Positions 17,945 to 26,657 of a stretch of DNA of 64,000 nucleotides are shown here, piece by piece; position 1 is the first letter of the stretch; every line of letters starts with the position of its first letter. The stretch is from Marinomonas sp. TW1 (GTDB lineage: Bacteria > Pseudomonadota > Gammaproteobacteria > Pseudomonadales > Marinomonadaceae). The position numbers were made by a program, and so were the translations under genes. The stretch covers positions 186,001 through 250,000 of the forward strand of contig NZ_JSEE01000002.1 in assembly GCF_001625355.1 (NCBI RefSeq). Reading direction: 5' to 3'. Below the pieces are notes generated by a model, which saw nothing but the letters and a program-made list of their open reading frames with translations, had not been told where the DNA came from and made no database searches.

Positions 17945-19765
17945 TTACTTACGGCCAGCGCGCTTACGCTCGTTTTCCGTTAGTAATTTCTTACGAATAC
18001 GGATGCTTTCTGGTGTCACTTCTACCAACTCATCGTCTTCGATAAACTCAAGCGCTTGCTCAAGCGTGTGCTTGATTGGCGGCGTCAGCGTCAAGGCTTC
18101 ATCCGTACCAGAAGCACGTACGTTAGTCAGCTGCTTACCCTTCACTGGGTTAACGGCTAGATCGTTATCACGTGAGTGAATACCGATGATCTGACCTTCG
18201 TAGATGTCCACAGCGTGACCCAAGAACATACGTCCACGACTCTGCAAGTTAAACAAAGCGTAAGCCGCTGTTTTACCAGTCAACATACTAACCAGTACAC
18301 CGTTCTGACGGCCAGTTACTTCACCGTCTTTAACAGGACCATAGTGATCGAAGACACTGGTCATGATACCGGAACCAGAAGTCAGGGTTAGGAACAAACC
18401 ACGGAAACCGATCAAGCCACGAGAAGGTACGATGAACTCAAGACGTACACGACCTTTACCATCTGGCTCCATGTTAGTTAGTTCCGCTTTACGCAGACCA
18501 AGCTCTTCCATGATGGAACCTTGATGCTGTTCTTCAACGTCAATGACTACTTGCTCAAATGGTTCTTGGACTTGACCATCAATTTCTTTTTTCACTACTT
18601 CTGGACGTGATACGCCCATTTCGAAACCTTCACGACGCATGGTTTCAATCAATACAGATAAGTGCAATTCACCACGACCCGATACGATGAACTTATCAGG
18701 CGTATCGCCTTGAGTCACACGCAGTGCTACGTTATGGATAAGCTCTTGGTCTAAACGGTCTTTGATGTTACGCGTTGTAACGAACTTACCTTCTTTACCA
18801 GCAAATGGAGAATCGTTAACGATGAAGGTCATGCTAACCGTTGGCTCATCTACGCTTAAAGCAGGTAGAGATTCAACACACGTCGGATCACACAATGTAT
18901 CTGAGATGCTTAGACCGTCGATACCCGTAATACAAACGATGTCACCCGCGTAAGCTTGGTCAGTGTCGACACGCTGTAGACCATGGTAGCCCTTAACGTT
19001 TAGCACTTTACCTTTACGCTCTTTACCATCAGCCGCTTTCACAACCACTTGTTGGTTAGGAGACAAACTACCACGAGTAATACGGCCCACACCGATAACA
19101 CCAACATAGCTATCGTAATCCAATGCTGATACCTGCATTTGGAACGCGCCTTCTGGGTCAACGTTAGGAACCGGTACGCTGTCGACGATCATTTGGTAAA
19201 GTGGCGTCATGTCTTCCGCCATTTGCTCTGGATCATTACCAGAAATACCATTAATGGCAGACGCATAAATAACTGGGAAATCAAGTTGTTCTTCCGATGC
19301 ACCAAGACTATCAAACAGATCAAATACTTGATCCATTACCCAATCAGGACGAGCACCTGGACGGTCAATCTTGTTGATAACAACGATTGGACGTAAACCA
19401 CGCTCAAATGCTTTAGAGGTTACGAAACGTGTTTGTGGCATTGGACCATCAACCGCATCAACCAACAACAATACAGAGTCAACCATAGACAATACGCGTT
19501 CAACTTCACCACCGAAGTCAGCGTGTCCAGGTGTGTCTACGATATTGATACGGTAGTCGTTCCATTTAATCGCTGTGTTTTTCGCTAAGATGGTAATACC
19601 ACGTTCTTTTTCTTGATCATTTGAGTCCATGATGCGCTCTGCACCCTCGTCTTTACGATCAAGTGTTCCTGACTGGCTTAATAGCTGGTCAACTAGTGTT
19701 GTTTTACCATGGTCAACGTGAGCTATAATAGCGACGTTACGTAACTTACTAATATCAATAGACAT
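17945..19765 (-). CDS. typA: Translational GTPase TypA/BipA
   Basis: This 606-residue ribosome-associated GTPase is needed for 50S assembly and stress or low-temperature growth. It has G1 [10 protein letters not shown]3 [15 protein letters not shown]4 [11 protein letters not shown], an EF-G-like domain V ([25 protein letters not shown] region) and the TypA-specific C-terminus ending in [16 protein letters not shown]. Length is normal. GAGAAATAAA precedes the ATG. It is followed by a TTCG-loop terminator. Confidence 0.97.
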   Translation of the reverse strand: MSIDISKLRNVAIIAHVDHGKTTLVDQLLSQSGTLDRKDEGAERIMDSNDQEKERGITILAKNTAIKWNDYRINIVDTPGHADFGGEVERVLSMVDSVLLLVDAVDGPMPQTRFVTSKAFERGLRPIVVINKIDRPGARPDWVMDQVFDLFDSLGASEEQLDFPVIYASAINGISGNDPEQMAEDMTPLYQMIVDSVPVPNVDPEGAFQMQVSALDYDSYVGVIGVGRITRGSLSPNQQVVVKAADGKERKGKVLNVKGYHGLQRVDTDQAYAGDIVCITGIDGLSISDTLCDPTCVESLPALSVDEPTVSMTFIVNDSPFAGKEGKFVTTRNIKDRLDQELIHNVALRVTQGDTPDKFIVSGRGELHLSVLIETMRREGFEMGVSRPEVVKKEIDGQVQEPFEQVVIDVEEQHQGSIMEELGLRKAELTNMEPDGKGRVRLEFIVPSRGLIGFRGLFLTLTSGSGIMTSVFDHYGPVKDGEVTGRQNGVLVSMLTGKTAAYALFNLQSRGRMFLGHAVDIYEGQIIGIHSRDNDLAVNPVKGKQLTNVRASGTDEALTLTPPIKHTLEQALEFIEDDELVEVTPESIRIRKKLLTENERKRAGRK

Positions 19766-20070
19766 TTTATTTCTCTGTAATAAGCGAGGCTCAAATTAAG
19801 TGTCGCATTCCGCCCCTGCGAAACAGACTTTTAAGCACATCGGATCTAGATATGGGACAAAATTCGCGCAATTGTACCCTTATATTTGTTAAGTTCCCAT
19901 TAAACTGCACAAATAAATTCTATTTTCATGGATTTGCGATTATTTCAAAGAACTTCGAATCACCAGCAGTGACAGCGAAATGGAACAGAACAAAATTGAG
20001 CAGGGTTTGATCAGCCCAAATATTAAAAGTTAACGGATTCAGCGAAACACATCGAAAGAGGCGGTCACTC
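19766..20070. other. Intergenic region upstream of typA
   Basis: About 305 bases hold no convincing gene. A possible typA -10 element (TACAAT on the minus strand, 19871-19876) lies about 105 bases upstream of the typA ATG without a clear -35. An open frame of 63 codons (19926-20117) overlaps the pectinesterase 3' end and has no ribosome site or recognisable product, so it is not called. Confidence 0.4.
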
Positions 20071-21135
20071 TCAAAGTGAGTTAAACGACACGCCCCAATC
20101 TCCCAAAACTTCCTCACGTAATGCTGGCACCAAGCCTTGACCTAAGCGGGAGAAAGACTCTGCTTTTGGCCACATTCTTTTATGGCCAGAATGAAACGCA
20201 CCTGCTCCGCTATTACGCCACTCATAAAAACGAGCGTCTTTATCTGGGGTAAAACAGCGCTTAGTGCCATCCTTTGCCAAACCGTGCATTTTATCCCAAC
20301 CATATAGGTGCTCACCCAGCTTACATTCTATGTATAAGGCCCCCCCGATGGCTTCAGGGTCAGCATAACGACCATCTGAAAATGTCTTGGTCGGATGCCA
20401 AGGTCGGCCCAAGGCATAGTTTTGAGCCTCAACATTTGACTTGAAATCAACATTTTCACCATAAATACTACACCGTAGAAAAACAAATCCATACTGTCTA
20501 TAGCGACTCGTACTAGGGGCTGCCACATACCCAAGCACCTTACTTTTCGAGGGATACACCTTACACAGCAACTCACAAGACTCCAACAACACACAACCGG
20601 AGCCAAACACAAAATCAATGTTACCTTTTATCTGACACGACCTTAGATAGCTCCTTCCACCTTGTGCACAGAAAGTGTCTTGATAACTGTCTAAACAGAC
20701 ATCGTCCAATAGAACTTGGTCACTGCCTTCATTCATCAGTAAAGCGACAGCCTGAGGGTGTTGCTGTTTGCTTGGGTCATGATCTGGCTTTCCTAGGTTC
20801 CCAAGGTAGTCCCACTGATTAGCGATCGTAAGCTGTCTTAAGGTGACATTAACGGCATCAATCTCAACAATTCGACTGGCAAGCGTACTCGCTATCTGAC
20901 CTGCTTCTTTCAACATACCAGCGCATACGGCTTCATGAATCATCACTTTAGAACACCCAGCACCAACGATTTCTAAATTGTTTCGAGTAATGCAAATACG
21001 CTCTTGATAATGGCCATCTGAAATATAAATCCGATAATAAGATTCATCCTTCGGAGCCGCGTCCAATGCCGCTTGTATACTATAAAAAGTTCCTTCTCCC
21101 CCCTGCAAAGACACCCATGCATGAAAGCCTTCCAT
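20071..21135 (-). CDS. Pectinesterase (carbohydrate esterase family 8), no signal peptide
   Basis: This 354-residue right-handed beta-helix enzyme removes methyl esters from galacturonan. Active-site patterns are QDTFCAQGGRSYLRSC (first catalytic Asp), IDFVFGSG (second Asp) and LGRPWHP (substrate Arg). The ATG at 21135 has AGGAG at 7 bases, and MEGFHAWVSLQ is the conserved N-terminal strand. Upstream in-frame starts (to 21216) run through a terminator stem. Without a signal peptide or lipobox the enzyme appears cytoplasmic, so it probably acts on imported methylated oligogalacturonides. It lies downstream of the isomerase gene in the pectin cluster. Confidence 0.88.
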   Translation of the reverse strand: MEGFHAWVSLQGGEGTFYSIQAALDAAPKDESYYRIYISDGHYQERICITRNNLEIVGAGCSKVMIHEAVCAGMLKEAGQIASTLASRIVEIDAVNVTLRQLTIANQWDYLGNLGKPDHDPSKQQHPQAVALLMNEGSDQVLLDDVCLDSYQDTFCAQGGRSYLRSCQIKGNIDFVFGSGCVLLESCELLCKVYPSKSKVLGYVAAPSTSRYRQYGFVFLRCSIYGENVDFKSNVEAQNYALGRPWHPTKTFSDGRYADPEAIGGALYIECKLGEHLYGWDKMHGLAKDGTKRCFTPDKDARFYEWRNSGAGAFHSGHKRMWPKAESFSRLGQGLVPALREEVLGDWGVSFNSL

Positions 21136-21173
21136 CCCCATACTCCTAAGCCATACAAACAGACCGCGCGACC

Positions 21174-21208
21174 AATAAAAAAGGAAGACCATGTCTTCCT
21201 TTTTTATT
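21174..21208 (-). terminator. Strong hairpin between the isomerase gene and the pectinesterase gene
   Basis: A 16-bp perfect stem (AATAAAAAAGGAAGAC / GTCTTCCTTTTTTATT) has a 3-base CAT loop and A/T runs on both sides. It ends the kdgF-isomerase transcript. Only 38 bases separate it from the pectinesterase ATG, so that gene depends on read-through or on a promoter inside this region. Confidence 0.85.
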
Positions 21209-21245
21209 CTTAACAAGATAACGAACGAATCGCTAAACCGAGAAA

Positions 21246-21884
21246 TTAATCCAATAGCGAACGCACGTAAGCCTCAATCTCAGAGCTCTGACCATTTTCA
21301 AACAAGCATGCTTGGAAACGCGCGCCCGTTACTGCGGTTTTTACTAACTCTTGGTCCATGGCTTTTAGCGTGTCTAGGTAGTTATCCTTCATGGTAGCGG
21401 CTTTGACTTGATTCAAAATACCTGCATTGCGAACCTGTGGCTCTTTACGCTCAACCGGATAGCCTTCTCCACGCGGACCCGTAAAGGCTTTTTCGAAGAT
21501 ATATCGCGCATTCAATTCCGCCGCCCAACCAAAGCCTTTCGCAAAGGCCATGGCAATGGCATTACCATTGTTGATTTGATTAAACAAAAAGGCGTCAGAA
21601 GGCTCCAAACAATAACCACACACCACACCGGGATGAGCATTTAGAGACATCATCGCCCCTTGGCCCGTACCACACCCTGATACAACAAAATCGACCGCTT
21701 TCGCATTAAGTAAAATACTGGCCATAATCCCTAGATGAATATAGGTTAAGTGATGGTCGTTTTCGTCACTCATACCAACATTATAAACATCATGATTAAG
21801 CGGCTCCGCGACTTCGCTGAGCTGCTGTAAAATAGTGGCATTTTTACCAGCCTGGCTGTTTTCCATCATTAGCGCGATTTTCAT
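21246..21884 (-). CDS. RpiB/LacA/LacB-family sugar isomerase, probable DhuI-like DKI isomerase
   Basis: This 212-residue protein has the RpiB-family core: an N-terminal MKIALMMENSQAG, the phosphate-loop-like VVSGCGTGQGAMM with the catalytic Cys, and NGNAIAMAFAKGFGW. Clostridial and streptococcal DhuI of this family performs the same reaction as KduI, isomerising the linear 4-deoxy-5-keto uronate (DKI). Here no kduI is seen, and the gene directly follows kdgF, so the DhuI role is inferred from context. The ATG at 21884 overlaps the kdgF stop region, with AGGA upstream; an ATG at 21893 is less likely. A generic pentose-phosphate isomerase is the alternative. Confidence 0.75.
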   Translation of the reverse strand: MKIALMMENSQAGKNATILQQLSEVAEPLNHDVYNVGMSDENDHHLTYIHLGIMASILLNAKAVDFVVSGCGTGQGAMMSLNAHPGVVCGYCLEPSDAFLFNQINNGNAIAMAFAKGFGWAAELNARYIFEKAFTGPRGEGYPVERKEPQVRNAGILNQVKAATMKDNYLDTLKAMDQELVKTAVTGARFQACLFENGQSSEIEAYVRSLLD

Positions 21885-21885
21885 A

Positions 21886-22242
21886 TTAAGCATCCTGTTT
21901 TTGGTAATAAGATTCTTCTAACCCAACAAAGTCTTTGCGCATTGGCGTGAAATTATCCAACAACACACCAGGCTCTAAGCACACGCAACCGTGCATGACA
22001 TTAGGCTCTTTGTAGAGCGTGTCGCCTTGGCTAACGATTCGTGTTTCATCGCCAATGGTAAATTCAAATTTACCGGACAACACATAGGTAAGCTGTTCAT
22101 GAGGATGATTGTGCAATGGGCCTACCGCCCCTTTTTCAAAATGAACTTCAACGGTCATGATGTTATCGGAATAGGCCATAACTTTGCGAGAAACCCCATC
22201 TCCGAGGTCTTCCAATGGGACCTGATCATTATAAATAAACAT
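21886..22242 (-). CDS. kdgF: Cupin protein KdgF, linearises unsaturated uronates
   Basis: This 118-residue single-cupin protein speeds ring opening of 4,5-unsaturated galacturonate released by oligogalacturonate lyase. The metal-binding cupin motif is PLHNHPHEQLTYVLSGKFEF, and the second motif is EPNVMHGCVCLEPG. Length and sequence match KdgF from pectinolytic enterobacteria as remembered. It is first in a two-gene unit with the RpiB-like isomerase, whose start lies at its stop. A KdgR-like palindrome lies about 75 bases upstream. Confidence 0.9.
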   Translation of the reverse strand: MFIYNDQVPLEDLGDGVSRKVMAYSDNIMTVEVHFEKGAVGPLHNHPHEQLTYVLSGKFEFTIGDETRIVSQGDTLYKEPNVMHGCVCLEPGVLLDNFTPMRKDFVGLEESYYQKQDA

Positions 22243-22310
22243 AGGTTAACTCTTAGCATTCTTGTTTTAGACTTTAACACTATAGCAGCCAAACAAAACA
22301 ATATTCAACA

Positions 22311-22335
22311 TTTTATGAAAAGCTGTTTTAATAAA
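22311..22335. promoter_or_regulatory. Candidate KdgR operator upstream of kdgF
   Basis: TGAAA-AGCTG-TTTTA (22316-22330) sits in an AT-rich surround. It matches the enterobacterial KdgR pattern TGAAAC..GTTTCA in both arms except one or two positions in each. It is 74-88 bases upstream of the kdgF ATG. Supported only by pattern and context. Confidence 0.4.
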
Positions 22336-22403
22336 TGGATAGACAAATATCAAGACGAAATAGATAAATCGTGTGAATACTTCTTTCTAAGCAAGCTCTA
22401 GGC

Positions 22404-22433
22404 AAAAAAATGGAGGCCAAAGCCTCCATTTTT
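22404..22433 (-). terminator. Terminator after kdgR
   Basis: Perfect TGGAGGC-CAAA-GCCTCCA stem flanked by seven A and five T. Read on the minus strand it ends kdgR, whose stop is about 27 bases upstream. Confidence 0.85.
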
Positions 22434-22459
22434 ATGGATTGAATCTAGTTCATTAAGTG

Positions 22460-23248
22460 CTAGGACTTAACGTCACCTAACTTTGCAGAAATGTCAGCGG
22501 CCGCTTCTTTCAATAACTTAGTGTAGGTATCAAATTTCTCTTGGGTGTAACGCAGAGAAGGAAAAGACAAACTTAAGCCTGCAACAACATTCCCCAAACG
22601 GTCATAAATAGGGGCAGCGATGCAACGCAATCCTTCTTCTTGCTCTTCATTATCAACCCCGTAACCTTGCTGCTTCACGACAACTAACTCTTCAAGCAAG
22701 GCATCGATATTTGGATGTGTACGAGCCGTTGAAGGGGTAAATTCCGTTTCTCTCAAGACATCTCGAACATACTCTTCTGAACGCTCTGCCAATAGCACTT
22801 TACCAATCGCCGTTGAATAAAGAGGGTTACGACCACCAATACGAGATTGCATGCGTAAATTATACTGAGCATCTACCTTGTAGATGTAGATAATGCCATC
22901 ACCATCACGAATTCCAAGATGCAGTGCCTCTTTGGTCAATTCGCCAATGCGATTCATATGTGGCTCTGCCAAGGAAACTAAATCCACGTAGTCTAACGCC
23001 TTAGAACTTGTTTCAAACAGTTTAAGGGTTAATGAATAGCGATCGTCTTCCCCCTCCTGACTGACATAACCAAGCATCTTCATGGTTTGTAGAAAGCGAT
23101 ACACAGTGCTCTTGGAGGTCATTACTTTTTGCGATAACTCTGTCACGCCTGAGGCTTTCTTTTCAGATAAGGCGTTTAAAATTGCAAACACCTTCATAAC
23201 AGAGGAAACCGGTTCAATTTGCTGATTGTTATTTTCTTCGTTTGCCAT
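22460..23248 (-). CDS. kdgR: IclR-family regulator KdgR
   Basis: This 262-residue repressor of pectin and KDG catabolism has an N-terminal winged helix with SVMKVFAILNAL and VMTSKSTVYRFLQTMKMLGYV. The C-terminal effector domain has SRIGGRNPLYSTAIGKVLLA and GVDNEEQEEGLRCIAAPI. These are near-identical to the E. coli KdgR segments I remember, so orthology is well supported. The usual effector is 2-keto-3-deoxygluconate. It is divergent from ogl. Just upstream of its own start is an inverted repeat TTTCA-N7-TGAAA (23256-23272), which is a possible autoregulatory site but has the opposite arm order to a standard KdgR box. Confidence 0.92.
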   Translation of the reverse strand: MANEENNNQQIEPVSSVMKVFAILNALSEKKASGVTELSQKVMTSKSTVYRFLQTMKMLGYVSQEGEDDRYSLTLKLFETSSKALDYVDLVSLAEPHMNRIGELTKEALHLGIRDGDGIIYIYKVDAQYNLRMQSRIGGRNPLYSTAIGKVLLAERSEEYVRDVLRETEFTPSTARTHPNIDALLEELVVVKQQGYGVDNEEQEEGLRCIAAPIYDRLGNVVAGLSLSFPSLRYTQEKFDTYTKLLKEAAADISAKLGDVKS

Positions 23249-23492
23249 AAGTTAGTTTCATTTTTATTGAAATAGAATTTTATCAGTATAGTAGAAAATT
23301 TCTCATAGATACATCCCATAGCCTGGTCTTTCCATTTACCACTTCTGCGATCAAAGTAATTTGAACAACACCCTAGAAACAAAAAAGAAACGGCTTTTTA
23401 TTTTTATTGACTACAGGTTGCTATTTTGTCTATCCTTGATTTTATTCACACCAAAATACAGACAGAATGAAACAATAATAAGAGAGGGATTC

Positions 23493-24644
23493 ATGTCACT
23501 CGGCCATCGACGATCTTTACCATTTAAGCGTTTTAAGGACACCCAAACGGACTCTAATATTATTCAGCTAACCCCTGATGATGCAGTGTGTAACCGCAAT
23601 TATTTTTATCAGAAGTGCTTTACCAATGATGGCAATAAATTACTGCTCGCCGCCGATTTTGACCAGCACCGCAACTACCATCTCGTCGACTTAGAAGAAG
23701 AGACAGCACTTCAATTAACAGAAGGCGCTGGCGATAACGTCTTTGGGGGCTTTCTCACCACCCAAGATAAAGCCCTAATTTTCGTCAAACACAATAAACA
23801 ACTGATTCGCGTCGACCTTCACACTCAGGAACACAGCGTACTTTATGAAGTTCCTAAAGGCTGGGTTGGATATGGCACCTGGGTCCCAAATACAGATTGC
23901 ACAAAAGTCGTGGGGATCGAAATTAAAGACAGTGATTACATAGAGTTAGACAGCTGGGAAAAGTTTGCACAGCTTTATCACCAAACCCCACGCTGCCGAT
24001 TGATTTCTATTGAATTGAAAACCGGCAAACGAAGTGTGGTGTTTGAAGATAATATCTGGCTTGGACACCCTCTGTACCGTCCAAATGATGACAATACCAT
24101 CGCTTTTTGCCACGAAGGGCCACACGATCTTGTTGAGACCCGCATGTGGATGGTAAATGAAAACGGCGAAAATGTACGCAAAGTCTACGAACAAGACAAA
24201 AATGAGTCCTGCACACACGAATTTTTCGTACCAGATGGCTCTAAAATGATGTTCGTCTCTTATCGCCCTAACAGCCACCAGCGCGAGCTTTGCTCAGTGA
24301 ATGCTGACGACTTAAGCTTTAAAGTAGAAAGTGAGATGCCAGCTTGCAGTCACTTAATGAGCAACGACGATGGCACGCTAGTGGTTGGCGATGGCTCAGG
24401 GACACCGGTCGATGTGACAGACACCTCAGGCCACAGCATCGACAATGACCCCAACCTGTATGTCATTGATTTACAGAAAGGTAGCATCAAAGCGATTGCT
24501 GAGCACAACACAAGCTGGGCGGTGTTAGAGGGCGATCGTCAAGTAAATCACCCACACCCTTCATTCACTCCAGACAATCAGTCCGTACTATTTGGTTCAG
24601 ACAGAAATGGCTCCCCCGCCGTTTATCTTGCTTCCATCAATTAA
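23493..24644 (+). CDS. ogl: Oligogalacturonate lyase
   Basis: This 383-residue seven-bladed beta-propeller enzyme (polysaccharide lyase family 22) is cytoplasmic. It cleaves digalacturonides to 4,5-unsaturated galacturonate monomers, which KdgF then linearises. It has the N-terminal MSLGHRRSLPFKRFKD pattern, FYQKCFTNDGNKLLLAADFD, LGHPLYRPNDDNTIAFCHEGP with Mn-ligand His residues, CTHEFFVPDGSKMMFVSY, and HPHPSFTPDNQSVLFGSDRNG. GAGAGGGATTC precedes the ATG at 23493. A possible promoter (TTGACT, 18-base gap, TATCCT) lies at 23407-23436. It is divergent from kdgR. Confidence 0.92.
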   Translation: MSLGHRRSLPFKRFKDTQTDSNIIQLTPDDAVCNRNYFYQKCFTNDGNKLLLAADFDQHRNYHLVDLEEETALQLTEGAGDNVFGGFLTTQDKALIFVKHNKQLIRVDLHTQEHSVLYEVPKGWVGYGTWVPNTDCTKVVGIEIKDSDYIELDSWEKFAQLYHQTPRCRLISIELKTGKRSVVFEDNIWLGHPLYRPNDDNTIAFCHEGPHDLVETRMWMVNENGENVRKVYEQDKNESCTHEFFVPDGSKMMFVSYRPNSHQRELCSVNADDLSFKVESEMPACSHLMSNDDGTLVVGDGSGTPVDVTDTSGHSIDNDPNLYVIDLQKGSIKAIAEHNTSWAVLEGDRQVNHPHPSFTPDNQSVLFGSDRNGSPAVYLASIN

Positions 24645-24666
24645 CCTTCACTCTCTGTACGAGTTT

Positions 24667-24697
24667 GCCCAGTGGTCACACCAACCGGGCTTTTTTA
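24667..24697 (+). terminator. Terminator after ogl
   Basis: GCCCAGTGGT and ACCAACCGGGC pair with one mismatch and one bulge, then six T. It also marks the border to the convergent glmS gene. Confidence 0.75.
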
Positions 24698-26524
24698 TTA
24701 CTCAACCGTCACGGATTTGGCAAGATTTCGCGGCTGATCTACATCCGTACCTTTCACCACAGCAACGTGGTATGACAATAGCTGTAAAGGAATAGTGTGG
24801 ACAATGGGCTCTAGAATGGCTTCCACTTTTGGCACTTCAGAGAAGGTCACATTCTCTTCATTATGAAGGTCAGTATCTCGGTCCGCGAACACGAAAAGCT
24901 CACCGCCACGCGCTGCCACTTCTTGAAGGTTGGATTTAATTTTATCCAACATGTCATTATGTGGCACTAAAGTAATGATAGGCATGTCTTCATCAACTAG
25001 CGCCAATGGTCCATGCTTTAGCTCTCCTGCTGGATACGCTTCCGCATGGATATAAGAAATCTCTTTTAATTTCAACGAGCCTTCTAAGGCAATCGGGAAC
25101 ATAGCGCCACGCCCTAAGAATAGCGCATTGTGCTTATTGGCGAATTTATCGGCAATTTGCTTGATGTGCGCATCTTGCTGCAAAGCATCGTTTACATGAG
25201 CTGGCAAAGAGCGCATGGCCTGCACCAAGGCTTTTTCTTTTTCGGCACTCAATCCGTTTTCCACCGCAATCGCTACACTGGTGATCAGCAAAGCAGTCAG
25301 CTGCGTGGTAAAGGCTTTGGTAGAAGCCACACCGATTTCCGCACCAGCATTGGTCAACAAGGTCAAAGCCGATTCACGTACCAAGGTACTGGATGGCACG
25401 TTACAAATGGCTAAAGTGGTTAGGTAATCTAACTCTTTGGCCATGCGTAATGCCGCCAAGGTATCTGCGGTTTCCCCCGACTGAGACAAGGTCAAAAACA
25501 AGGTATTTTTGGGCACGGCGACTTTGCGGTAACGATATTCACTGGCCACTTCCACACTGCAAGGCAAGCCGGCCAAGTCTTCAATCCAATATTTTGCCAC
25601 CATACCTGCGTGATAACTGGTACCACAGGCCACGATATGAATGTTTTCGACTTTTTTCAGGAAGTCTGACTCTGCACCAAAGCAACTGGTCAGCACTTTA
25701 GAATCACTAATACGACCTTCCAAACACGCGCTGATCACATTCGGCTGCTCGTAGATTTCCTTCATCATAAAATGACGGAACTCGCCTTTATCCGTAGCGT
25801 CAACATTGTGGTTAAAAACGCTCACCGGGCGTTCTTGAACGTCACCTTTGGCATCATAAATAATCACCGCATCACGTGACACCTCTGCCACATCTCCTTC
25901 TTCTAAGAAGATAAATTGATCAGTTACATGCAACAATGCCAACTGATCAGACGCAATAAAGTTCTCTTCAATACCAACCCCCACCACAAGCGGGCTGCCT
26001 TTACGAGCGGCAATAAAACGTTCATTGTCGTCTTTTTGCACGACACCGATCGCAAAAGCCCCTTCCAAACGAGACAAACTCGCTTGCACGGCTTTCAACA
26101 AATCAGGCTGTGTTTTCAACGCATCATGAATCAGATGAACAATGACTTCGGTATCCGTTTCCGATTTAAATTCATAACCCTTGTCTTTTAGCTCACGACG
26201 TAATGGCGCATGATTTTCGATAATGCCATTGTGAACTAGGGCTAGGTCATCGCCCGAGAAATGTGGGTGAGCGTTGGCTTCTGTTGGTTTCCCATGTGTC
26301 GCCCATCGGGTATGTGCAATCCCCATTTTGCCGTCCAAAGGTTGTTCAGCAAATTTGTCTCGCAATGCCTGAACCTTACCTACCGCACGATGAGAGTACA
26401 CGCCCTCTTCATTATTAATCGCCACACCTGACGAGTCATAACCACGGTATTCCAGACGGCTTAATCCTTCGATTAAGATTTTAGAGACATTACGACGTGC
26501 AATCGCACCCACTATTCCGCACAT
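24698..26524 (-). CDS. glmS: Glutamine-fructose-6-phosphate aminotransferase (isomerizing) GlmS
   Basis: This 608-residue cytoplasmic enzyme makes glucosamine-6-phosphate for peptidoglycan and LPS. The start at 26524 gives the required N-terminus MCGIVGA, where the Cys after the removed Met is the glutaminase nucleophile. Further motifs are THTRWATHGKPT-like AHTRWATHGKPTEANAHPH, the SIS domain (CGTSYHAG, SQSGETADT) and the C-terminal PRNLAKSVTVE. It lies 117 bases after glmU. The usual DeoR-type glmR gene between them in pseudomonads is missing. No GlmZ-like or ribozyme leader can be recognised in the short gap. Confidence 0.96.
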   Translation of the reverse strand: MCGIVGAIARRNVSKILIEGLSRLEYRGYDSSGVAINNEEGVYSHRAVGKVQALRDKFAEQPLDGKMGIAHTRWATHGKPTEANAHPHFSGDDLALVHNGIIENHAPLRRELKDKGYEFKSETDTEVIVHLIHDALKTQPDLLKAVQASLSRLEGAFAIGVVQKDDNERFIAARKGSPLVVGVGIEENFIASDQLALLHVTDQFIFLEEGDVAEVSRDAVIIYDAKGDVQERPVSVFNHNVDATDKGEFRHFMMKEIYEQPNVISACLEGRISDSKVLTSCFGAESDFLKKVENIHIVACGTSYHAGMVAKYWIEDLAGLPCSVEVASEYRYRKVAVPKNTLFLTLSQSGETADTLAALRMAKELDYLTTLAICNVPSSTLVRESALTLLTNAGAEIGVASTKAFTTQLTALLITSVAIAVENGLSAEKEKALVQAMRSLPAHVNDALQQDAHIKQIADKFANKHNALFLGRGAMFPIALEGSLKLKEISYIHAEAYPAGELKHGPLALVDEDMPIITLVPHNDMLDKIKSNLQEVAARGGELFVFADRDTDLHNEENVTFSEVPKVEAILEPIVHTIPLQLLSYHVAVVKGTDVDQPRNLAKSVTVE

Positions 26525-26629
26525 ATTGAATCCTTTTAAGATAGACCGGCACATGCGCCAATCTATTAATACTGTTTGTTTCAAGCTTTATGCCATATGT
26601 TTCATCACATACGACGACATATATAGGTA

Positions 26630-26657
26630 TTTTTAAAACGGTTACTTTTTAACCGGT
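26630..26657 (-). terminator. Hairpin overlapping the glmU stop codon
   Basis: On the minus strand CGGTTA-AAAAG-TAACCG, which includes the glmU stop, is followed by TTTTAAAAAT. It may cause partial termination before glmS. Confidence 0.5.

Noticed and set aside
19926..20117. 63-codon open frame between the pectinesterase gene and typA
   Set aside because: It overlaps the pectinesterase 3' end and lacks a ribosome site or any family pattern.
23256..23272. TTTCA-N7-TGAAA before kdgR as a standard KdgR box
   Set aside because: The arms are in the opposite order to the known TGAAAC..GTTTCA site, so it is only mentioned under kdgR.
23361..23492. N-terminal extension of oligogalacturonate lyase
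   Set aside because: The extra 44 residues are not family-like. The ATG at 23493 has a strong ribosome site and the conserved N-terminus.
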